A stretch of 64,000 nt of DNA from Lineus longissimus (Eukaryota; Nemertea; Pilidiophora; Heteronemertea; Lineidae): contig NC_088312.1 of the NCBI RefSeq assembly GCF_910592395.1, positions 13,020,001 to 13,084,000 of the forward strand, written 5' to 3'. Positions 12,666-23,600 of this stretch are shown here, in pieces (position 1 is the first letter of the stretch; each line of letters starts with the position of its first letter). A program made the position numbers and the translations under genes. The notes under the pieces are model-generated. The model saw only the letters and a program-made list of their open reading frames with translations, did no database searches and had not been told where the DNA came from.

Positions 12666-13405
12666 ACGTGAATTTAGGGATGGCAATTGTTATTTGGACT
12701 GTTCTGTTCTGTCCATTATATTTCTGACAAGTGATTACAACTCCGAAGTAAGCGCAGTCGGGGAAGGGGCGACCTTTTAACTTATCTTCCCACAACAAGT
12801 CCAATTCCCACCTTGACAACAGGCAGTCTTACTCTTAATATAGAGTTCTAGTACTGGTTCTAGATGTGTTGCCATCTCAAAGCCTTGTGTGTCAAGATGT
12901 CTTTTGCAATTCATTTGTATTTTGTGTTGGTACACCCTGTATATATAGGTCTGTCAGCTTGATGAGAAATTCTTGCTGTTCATTATAGATGTCAATTAAT
13001 TCTCAGGCCTTAGTTCCAAATGAGATGTATACATAACTTGTCAACACATGACACATATAATTACACCCCTAATCATAGTATCTGTGACCAAAATTATAGA
13101 AAACAAGGTAGTTATTTCCAAATGATCTCGCCTGGATCATATTTTAATTACTAAATTACAGCAATTTTCCTCATTTACGTGTCACATATACTACCCTTTA
13201 ATATCCGGTCTGATTGTAGTGCCATACAAAATATACACATTTCATTTCTGGTCAGTAAATTATCAAAAATGAACTCCCAATTACTGGTGTATAATTATAT
13301 GTTTCAATTACATTCTGGTAATCTAGTAATTACATGAGTAATGTGCTTGGCTATTACGGACCCGAACATGCCAATACACTGATACAGTCTGATGTGTTTT
13401 AAAAT
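12666..13405. other. Intergenic, nothing recognised
   Basis: AT-rich, without supported coding or repeat features. Confidence 0.4.
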
Positions 13406-13500
13406 ACGGTGGAACCACCCTGAGGGGACACCTCTCTATTAAGGGCAGCCTCTCTAAAAAGGACACTAGTTTTGGTCCCGAAGTGATTTTCAGGGTACTG
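13406..13500. mobile_element. Truncated pogo/Tigger-like MITE
   Basis: The left half of the 178-bp family is visible: 'cggtggaaccaccctgaggg', then 'acacctctctattaagg' and 'cactagttttggtcccgaag'. The right half is missing. Confidence 0.6.
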
Positions 13501-14652
13501 GGATGGGATGAAAATTGTGGGCAAATATCATGCCTGAGCTAGCAATCCTGGCATAACTGGATCTGGTGCTTGCGCATAAGTTCCTCGTAACTAATTCAAA
13601 GAAGAAATTATCAATTGTGCCGAGGACTGTAAGCAGCCCACTTCAACTTGGTTTTATACAGTGTAGCACATAATGAGCTTTCAAGTCAATATGGTTTACT
13701 TTCGTGCCACTATGTGGCAGCAGTGCATGGGGTAAATCTGACGGATGATTTTTCGCAAAGCCCTGATTATTGGGAGTCGGAAACAATACAGTATGTCAGC
13801 TGTCAGAGCTAAACTAAATACATTATAACAGTTCCTGAGCATGTTCCTGGTGTCTGAACAAGGGCATGTTCTGGCTGCCTTTGGCAGGTTTGGTGGGACA
13901 GAAAAATCACTCAAACCAAGTGAGAAACACTGTTAAATTATGATTATTTGGAGGGTAGGTCATTTTGCCAAAGGGAGGAACGTTTTCCTAAAATTGCAGG
14001 ACATTTCCCAAAAACTGAGATTTTTCATGGTCCATTTGAAGTTGTCTCCAGTACTGGGGATTTTCATGGTCAAATTTTAAGATATTTACCAATGTGGGAT
14101 TATTTGATCCCCCGACCCAAAACCCTCCCCCGCCGAATCCTATGTAATCTTTGTTGATGCAACCTGCGACTCAGCCTTCACAGTTAACATGATGATTGTG
14201 ATTGAAAAGCATCAGCCACTTAGTTCAAATGTAATCAATCGTCATGTTGTCATGGTAACGTCACAGGTCAAAATGATAAAAACTTGCGCATCTGCGGAGC
14301 ACCAATCCTTCTGGGCTATAATCAAACACCGCAGAATCTTTCTTCGTACAACACTTTTCAGCTTTTGGGTACCTTGCTCACGTAGTTTTGCCACTATCTT
14401 GTCCATTATATTGGTATCATATCTGATTCGGATAAAATTTCAGCTGAGCGCCAAGCCCTTGGGCCTCTTGTTTGTTTTCAACATACTATATTACATTGGT
14501 CATGTTGAACTCGCAAAAGCCCATTATTGAAAGAACATGAAGAAGTTGTCATTGTTCACAGCCCACAAAAACATTTAGGCAAATGTATGGCAGTGTAAGG
14601 CAAACTCAACCTCTGCTTTAATTTGATTTCTTTTTTGTCTTGATCATTGCAG
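13501..14652. other. Region upstream of first visible TMEM135 exon
   Basis: The exon encoding the TMEM135 segment that ends in the conserved FFR-type residues should lie upstream of 14653, but no acceptable splice-flanked match was found here or further left. Open frames at 13948-14157 and 14189-14530 do not match the family. Confidence 0.35.
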
Positions 14653-14694
14653 GATGAAAGATGGTTTACAAGGGTCGACGCTGTCTGCAATCAG
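14653..14694 (+). CDS. TMEM135: TMEM135 42-nt micro-exon
   Basis: The exon is bounded by 'cattgcag' and 'gtatgt' and encodes xxG-MKDGLQGSTLSAI-AGx, i.e. it enters after two bases of a codon and leaves with two bases of the next. The following exon (15942) starts with the G that completes an arginine codon, which confirms the junction. It matches the family's KDGLKG..SALR segment. Confidence 0.8.
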
Positions 14695-17600
14695 GTATGT
14701 GAAGGGCATTTTCCATCGAGTTCATAAAATAAAAAAACTGCACGAGTAGCTGATCCAAGTACCAAGATCACACGAGATAATTTTCTAAGGCCTGAAAGCT
14801 CGAGCCTGCAGGTCATGCTTTTATATTTAATTAGTTTATAGATGCAGAAGCGGCTAAAATCCATTCTGAGATGGTTTTGAAACCTGCACGTTAACCCTTT
14901 TTTGAAAGGCCGAGATAATAATATGGCCGTCTCCCCCACCGCCAAATTAATAATGGCAATTTTCTCTAAGACAATCATAAATTTCAATCTCAAAACACAC
15001 CAAAAAGTTCTGCACCATTGTATAGGAAATACACTGTGTAATAGCGGTCCCACACGCAAACAACACGCTGAGATCGTCAGTTTGCGATAGTGTTGCCGTA
15101 TGGTGTTTGAATATTGAACTAAACTGGGCATGGTGAAAATTCGATGGTCGTCGAAGTTGGCGTCTTGGCCAAGATTCGACGATCGTCGCAGTTGGCCCTT
15201 TAAGGGTTAACTAACCACCGAATATTTTAGTTTGTTATCAAACACAACACTATTGCCATCTGTACGTCATTGCTGGAACTAAAAATGTTCTTGAGATAAA
15301 GGCATTTCATTAGCTTCTGAAAATGATGAATGATAATAACTACTATTTTAGCCGTGTCTCACCAAAGAATTGCAGGGCATTCTTTGAATTGCAGGGCATT
15401 CTTTGCTGAGAAACACCACGAGATCATGGTCTTGAAAGAATTATTGCAAAACATCTAGATTTATAATGAACCACAGTTCACAGTGTAAATGCTCTATGCG
15501 CCTGCGGTGCCACGTTTTGAATTCAGCGGTTATGGTTAGGCTTCCCCTATCAGTCAAAGAGAAACACCAATCTAGCTCAAAGAAAATTCATTTGAATCTC
15601 GATTTGCAGTACTTCATTTTGCAAGTTCCTCATAGGATCATCAGAGCCTCCAGAATCAGTCAAAGAGTTCGAAGTACCAATGCTGCTCAAAAAGGTCAAT
15701 TTGAATCTCAACTGGCAATATTCCATTTTGAGGCTCCCTCGTATGATCTTTAGAATTTCCCCAGTCTCTCAAAGAGAAGCACCAACGTAACTCAAAAAAG
15801 TCTATTCGAATCTCGACTTGTAATATTTCATTTTACAGCCTCCTCACAGGATCATCAGCGTGTGAAGAGAGGCAAAATCTGGCTCAGCTAAAGTCAAGTT
15901 CAGTCCTGGACTAATACAAGTTACAAAACTCCATTTTGCAGGTTCCTTGTTGGGTCATCAGAGCTTCCGCAATCAGTCAAAGAGAAGCACCAACCTAGCT
16001 CAAAGAAAGTCCAGTTCAATCTTGACTTACACCAGTCAAAGTCGGCAGTTGCAAAAATCTTAGAAGTGTGCTTACAACGAGTCAGAAGCTTCCCCAAGCA
16101 TCGTCTCTGCCCTCATCAACACAGTTGTCTTTCATATACTTTGGGGGTGAGTATCACTCTGAAGAATCAGCAACTGATTGCCTAAGTTTTTGACCCTTTC
16201 GTTTGAGTGAGACGCAAAGCACATCATGTACATGGTCCCATATCATTGCGAGTGATGTCATAGCACGCCATGCCTTCCTAAAATAATACTTCACCAGCAC
16301 TTGGTGGCACCGTCTCTAAACACGCTAAACGCACTCGGGGATGGTTAGTTTCATCCTAATAGTATAGATGACCACACTTTTGAATAGTTTCAACCATTTT
16401 GATGGAAGTGAGCTCCACTGTTCACTATTGTTATCGACTGTCAGCATATGGGGGCGCCAGCCAAAAAATGGCTGCCGCAGTAAGGGTTAACATAGAATCC
16501 AAATACCAGATCGAACCGGTTGTCAGTTAAATGACCTACAGCGTAACTTCAGTCACAGCTCTGTGGTGCTGGCTGTCGCAAGGGTATGATGGTTTTGTCA
16601 AGTGGTGTAAGGAATTAGAGGATGTTTTGCAAAGTTTCTGGTCATCTTGTGCTGCAGTCACTCATTTGAGAAGACAAATTAAAAACTTTTGTGTTCTTGG
16701 CGTTGTAGTATACATTACGTCAGTAGTTCGATTTGGTCTGTGCCTGTTTACATCTGAGACAAGTTGTACATCACTTGACAAAGCCCCCATACCTCAGTGG
16801 CAGCTAGTAAGGTTATAACCATTTCGTTACAAGTAAAACCATTATTGTAGCATAATCACTTCAGGCTGTCTGCTGACAGTGACATAGGCATCTCCACGCT
16901 TTTTCACGTTATCACGCTGGTTCAAATGATGCTACAACTTTGCAACATTTCAAATAATTGGTGTCATAATCAGATCATTGAATAAAGTATTCTTTAACAG
17001 TACCAGTCGCAATGACGTTGCGTAAGCTGGTGACAACTCGTCGGCTCAGGATTAACTAGTTGTATCTGCATTGATTTTATTATCTTGAATTAATGCACAT
17101 TCAATGACATTTAAATACAAGTTTAAATCGTACTTGTAGCTGTACCAGTTGATGTGTAATACACAAAATCACTCCTCAAAATCACTGCATTTCTATTGGG
17201 TTTTGAATCTTCGATTGGGTTTTTCTCGGAACAACCAAAATGTCAGATACAACTAGTTGACCCTGAGCTGACGAACTTGCACTCTCGTGCCGCGTAAGCT
17301 GCATGTAGCTCTCATAATGGTTCATGTCGCCGATAAGATTTTGCATATGTACGTGTCAATGAAATATACGGTGATCAAAATGTGTGTGTACTTTGCATGC
17401 AGCTGATGCAATGGTTATGAAGATTGAGGTTGGAGCATTCATGTAACCTAACGCATGCAAATTTAGGGATGTCAGTTGTGTTTTGGAATGTTCCATTGGA
17501 TTGTCTCTAAAACTCCTGTTTAATTGCTAGATCATAATTGGTTTTAATTTGTAACAGCAGCAGTGAAAGATAACGCACTGAATAAGTATTCCCGAACTAG

Positions 17601-20600
17601 GTTGGCTGCCAGTTAACTGTTGACTGCAAAACAGCAACTACAATTAAGTTATAGTAGCTATCAATTACTGCCTGATGTTTTCTGACAGATTTCAGAAACC
17701 AAAAAAAGTCCCCTGTTGATTTTGATGGGTACTGTTGGCGCTAATTGGTTTATATTGGGAGAACAGTTGCAACTTTGTATGATAGAACTAAAAGGTGAAA
17801 ACATTAGCGCTGGTGGTAAATAAAGTCCAATTAGCCTAGCGCTACTCTAATCCGTTTATAGGAGTTGGGTCAGTATCAAAGGTCAGCTTTGATGTGTTAT
17901 TCATTTGTTTGTTTGCCGTTACCCTACTGAGTTAATTAACACCCCCAACACCCCCACCAGAGATGCCAACGCTCCTTTGAAAACTGGAACATTCATATTT
18001 TGTTGCTGATCTCCAGATCTTTAGCACAGTTCATAAAATGCATTTCTTTTCTCCTCCCTGGAAGTTTCCCAGTGCCCCTCAGGTTTTTCAGAGGAAATTC
18101 AATGGAATTTTCAGTAACCTTGTGATGTAAATGTGAGCGCATATTGTCAGCATCGGCATAGTTGATATGATATCAAATTGTTCTTCAAAATATATAGAAA
18201 TATTTCTTGCTTAGAATCATGTAGAAAAATCTTACATGTACTTGGAAAATCAAGAAAGAGAATGTATTTTCAGAGGAATATAATGTATGGTAGTCGGTAG
18301 TTCTTGTTTTTGTGTCACATTTAGTTGATTGCCGAAATATTTAACGGCCTGGTTTGTCGTGTAGAGAGCAATGAGAAATTCTCCTACTTACCAGTTCTAG
18401 ACCCGACTATTCTGAAAACAATCCATGACTGTGGTGAACTTTTACCTGTAAATTGGCAGTAGCAGTTGTTGGTTATTGTGAGTTAATCTTGTGCCCAGCA
18501 TGAAGCGGTATGAGCCAGGTTATCTTGCTAGGATCAGTTGACTTTAATGGGCTTCAAGGTAAACAATGATCCTATGTTTGTGATCGTTTTTTTGCTGAGT
18601 ATGGGGGGGGGGACTGGGAGTGAATGGGCCAATATTCTGTTATTTTTAAAATATAGTGGAATCTCCCTTGGTGGACCAGTCTAAACCTCTTTCTCAAGGA
18701 CATTATAGTCCCAAATTGTTTATATTTCCTTTTAATTTGACCTTTCTGATCAGGACAACTCCCTATTTAGGACAGCAGTTGTCAGTCAGGAGTGTGTACT
18801 CAATCGGGCGGTTCTACTGTGACACCATCGTGATTCCCGCAAGGCAGATCCTGACACAGTTTTGTGCCCCTCTTGAATTTTCCCGAAGCTTAATATGGCC
18901 ATGTCCTGAAAATCAAGGCAGTTTCTTGATCTGTTCTGGCGTCTATCCCCCCCTCAAATGAGATTCCATGGCTTTTTGACTGAGTTAGAAGAATGTCAAT
19001 ATGGACAGTGCTCATTAAAGTCATAGCTAGGTTATGGTCAGCCGTCTGCCACGACCCGATGTGTATTTCCTGTTAGCTTGAGTGTCGCCATCTGAGAACA
19101 CATGGCATAACTTACCTGAGTGGAGTCGTCTGCCTTCTGAGTACTTTGAGATGCACGTTAGACAGTCGGTCTATTTCATCGTTCGGTCTATTTCATCACC
19201 AAAGTCGGCTGTCCTTTGGAGTTCTGCCACTGATTCCAAGAATTCGGTGGTGAGATTTTGTGTTCCTGAAACAATGAAAGACATCTGGCATATAGAATCG
19301 GCCTTTCAAGAGGCCAACGTATATATATCGACTTTAATTCAACCTTGGAGAGGAAGTGGAAATGGGAGTCAGAGGAGTGTGCAATTAAACCGTGACAAAC
19401 CTTGCCTTTATTTTGTAATTGCGTGTAATCAAAAATATACAGTGGAACCACCCTTAGCGGACACCTCTCTATTAAGGACAACCTCTCTATTAAGGTCACT
19501 AGATTTGGTCCCAAATTGGTTGTTGCCATTCAATTTGACCTCTCTAATCAGGACACCTCTCTATTAAGGAGAGTACTTTTCAGTCCCAAGGGTGTCCTTA
19601 ATAGATAGGTTCTACTGTATAAGCGAGCCTTATATATATTTGATGTAATGTAACAACTGATTTGTTTGTAATTTTCAGGGTTGTGTGCGAATGTTTGCGT
19701 CAGGTTTTGCCATCCAGGGTGCAATCCACTTGTTAGGGAGTCTGCCCGTTCTATTCAAGAGGCCTAAAGCTATTGTGAATGCCATCAAACACAGAGACAA
19801 CTTCTATTGTGGTGCTTTTCTTGCCAGCTTTTCTGGTTTGTTTCGTGTAAGTAGCGAGGAAGTACATTTCTTTTGACAAGTTCATTTTAAAGATCAACTG
19901 ACATTTGGAATGTTTTGTAATTTGATATCATATTGATAATAAACAATAAAAAATGTCACTGCGAAAATCGCGTGATTTGTAAAGCAAGCCGATTGGCGTG
20001 ATGTCATCACCCTGGAAAAATGACAACACAGCTAGTATGCCGAAGTGAGAGTAGTCGGTATTAGCCACGTGTTAAACACTAACAGATCACTCTGTTAAAG
20101 AAATTCAAATTATACCATCAGGGAAGACTCCTTTGTAATGTACTACAAATATATTAAGGACAAAGGCGGCAGATATATTTAGGATATATTCAACCGTTGT
20201 GACGTCATTTGCTTGCTCTGTTAGCTTGCTCCGTCTGTGGTTTTGTTAACGTCATAAGCTGGCATTGTGGTTATGAAGTTCACACGAGCTCTGAAGGTTA
20301 CATGACTTGCTGCATCATCTACAGGGATTTATTATATGGCCCCTTTTCATTTACACTTTCAGTGCCATCCAACGTGTAGGTCTCCATCACTTCTCCGTCC
20401 AAAAATACCCCCCTCCAGCTGTTTATTTAGATCTCTGAAGCCTTCAATGTTAAAACAACACAAACACCATCTTCAGGGTGATGAAGGAACTGAATCATCA
20501 AGTTCCTTTGAGATAGTTGTGAAGCGATTCAGAGTCGGGGTGTTTTTTGAGGGGGTCGGGAGTGCTCTTTTTGTCACTTTTCAACCAGAAAAATGAAATA

Positions 20601-23600
20601 CAGCTTGGGGGCATAGTAATTTTTCAGAATTTTTGAGCAAGCTCTGGTTTTGGGCTGCTATATGTATTGCAAAAACGTTACTGAGCTATATCTGATAGGT
20701 TTTGTTCCTGGGATTCTGAAAAAGGGTTGTTTGGGGGAAAAACTTCGGCACGAAAATTGTTAAACATGGCCTAACAGGACATCTTTTCTTTCAGGGTGTG
20801 TCTTGTCTTCTGAGGTGGTTGAGGAACAGTGATAGTGAGCTACACGCCCTGATCTCTGGCTTCATTGCTGGCTGGTCCATGCTCTGGTATCGTAGCCAGT
20901 CAATAGCTCTATACTCTGCTTCTAAATTATTGGAGGTAAGAGAAGCACTGATTTTCATGCCGATTCTTTTTTCCAATAGGAAAATGAGAAAATTAATTGT
21001 AATGATAACGCACGAGAAACCAATTCAATAGATTTTGATTGGACTGCTGAGATGGCTGAGGAGCACTGATCGTGAGTTTGGCTATCACTGGGAAATGCAA
21101 GATTGACATGTTCAGCTCAGAACTTCAGTTTTTCACCTGCAGAGTTTAGCAATGTGGAACTAGCGTACCATATTGTAAGATAAGGTGGTAAAATGATAGT
21201 CCTGGTAGCCTTTGTGTGGATGCAAGTTGTTTTCTATACTGTAGGGGCTAATATTGTACAGGGGCGATAATTGTACCAGTACCTTACCTTACTGCAAGAT
21301 AAAGTCTTGCCAGGAAAATGCTAGTTTGAATTCGATTCTGTCAAAGAAAGAAAGTAGTTGTCATCTATACTTTTGCTATGCAACATTAAGACTAGGCTAC
21401 ATGTAATTTTTAATATTCCTTTTTTCTCCCCATCAGGTCCTCTACATGAAAGGAATTGATGCGGGTCACTTGCCATCCTTCCGCCATGCAGACACTGTTT
21501 TATATGCAATAGCAACATCATTAGTTTTCCATGCTGTAAGTTTTTTACTCTGATTCAATTTTAAAATCACCTCAATTCACAAATACATGTATGATAAACA
21601 TGAAGATTATTTTGTATTGAAAAACAGAAAGAAATTTTGTATAGCGCCAGAATAAAACTTTTCACAGATTGCAAAAGTTATCACAAACTGCCAAAAATGA
21701 AGAAGAAGCATGAGACCCTAAGGGCATAAGAGCCCGGCTGACATTGACAATTGGTGTCAAATTTGTCTGCACAGATAGCATTTTCCAGGACCAAGCTTGG
21801 AAAGCTACAGCCATTGGCCAGTGTCTGAAACATTTCATAATGTTTTTTACTGCATGACGTACATGTATGCTGAAATTGGAAGAAAAAAACGGCTTGGCAG
21901 CGTTCAATTTGGCCTCAGTGTGTTAGATTTCACAGCCAATTTTTGTTTTTTTCAGGCTGTTTTTGAACCCCACACCCTTCGTCCTGCATACTGGAAGTTT
22001 TTGACAAAGCTCACAAACGGAAAGTAAGTACTCAGGCAAAAGTCTCCGTCCACGGATAGCTGATGGTGATTAATCATGAACGTTCCGTCCATGGGCAGCT
22101 GATGGAGAATCTCCATCAGCTATCCGTGGATGGGCGTCTGTGGATGGAACATCCATGGGCCATCAGTGGATAGTTGATGGAATCCGTTATAGAATCTATC
22201 ATGTTCCATCATAGATTCTATGACGGAAGAAAGTTAAGCTTGGCCAATTTTTCTCCTTATTTTCCGTAAGTTTGATTAGTGACGCCGTATCTTGTTAATG
22301 CTCCAATGCTTTACATATAGTTTTTTGCCAATCCTGCGAGTTCCGTTTGGGGGTTAGTATTCAGATTCTTTCCGGGGATATCAGTCATTTGTCTGGGGCA
22401 CGGATAGCTGTAGCTATGTAGGGGGTGGGGGGAGGTGGCAGGGATGTGGCCCCTTAGTCATCAGTTTCATCTCCCCCTGACGAATCAACTTGGAGCCCCC
22501 TGATCGCATCCACTCAAATAGTCAGTTTGATAATAATGCATATAGTCGATAATTAAGAAGTAACATAACATGGTATGTAAGGTTGTTGTTTTTTCATTAC
22601 TATTTCACACATGGCATACATGTATGTTTGAGAACATCGAATCATGTACACTGTCACATTTAACCCTTTCGCTGCGGATGTACGCTTTTTTGCGACCAAA
22701 TAAATTTCCGATCTGTGCGGATGTACGGAGAACTGCGACTTGGGAGAGACCTGAATCAGACCATAGGCCCCTGAATGCTAATTAGCGGGATTATCGGGCT
22801 AAACGATGGGATTAGCTAGGAAATAATATATAGGGAGTTAAAAAACTAAAGGTAGGCAAGCGAGGACCAGATTTGAAGCGAGAGACACCTCCACTTCGGA
22901 CCTCTCGTACGACCAGAAAACGCCGAGAAACGGAAGGTGGGGGATGGTGGGCGGAGAGTTTTCTGAATTTATTCGCTTTCACCACCATTAAACGATGCCG
23001 ACAGTGTTGTTAATATGCGATTGATGGCTGACAGAAGGCATGGGATTAAAAATTGGAGTGTTATAGATGGCGTGGTGAGCAAAAAATATTCCGTTTCTCG
23101 GCGTTTTCTGGTCGTACGAGAGGTCCGAAGTGGAGGTGTCTCTCGCTTCAAATCTGGTCTTACGAATTCAAAATGTTTCTTCTTCGTCATAACATTTATG
23201 CCTAACCAATTCGTTCAGTTCTAGTTCATGTTCACTTTCTATTATGGTTGGGTTTGGTCTCACTGACCACCTGATGACCTGAACCGTAGTAGGTTTGGCT
23301 TTGCTAGACAATTGGTAAGTTTGTCTGAATGCAAAACCAAAGGACCTAGTGAGGCACGCCCCCTAACACTAACTGCATGAAAATGGTCCGAAACTAATTC
23401 CAAGTCTCGATTACTGTAGTCTCATTAAATCTTAACATGTTATTGTGTTCAAACCTTTTATAACTATGTACATGCAAAAGCAAATGTATGAGGAAAATGC
23501 AGCAACCATGAATTAGAAAATTGGAAGCTGGAGTTGTAAAAGTTATTGTGTCTCAGAGACTATTGCTTGACTTGGAATTAGTCGTGGTCTCAATAGTGTA

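Noticed and set aside
15466-15753. 95-codon ORF as a separate gene
   Set aside because: It reads through the decayed copies of the TMEM135 exon and ends in a repeat unit; it is explained by the exon-derived array.
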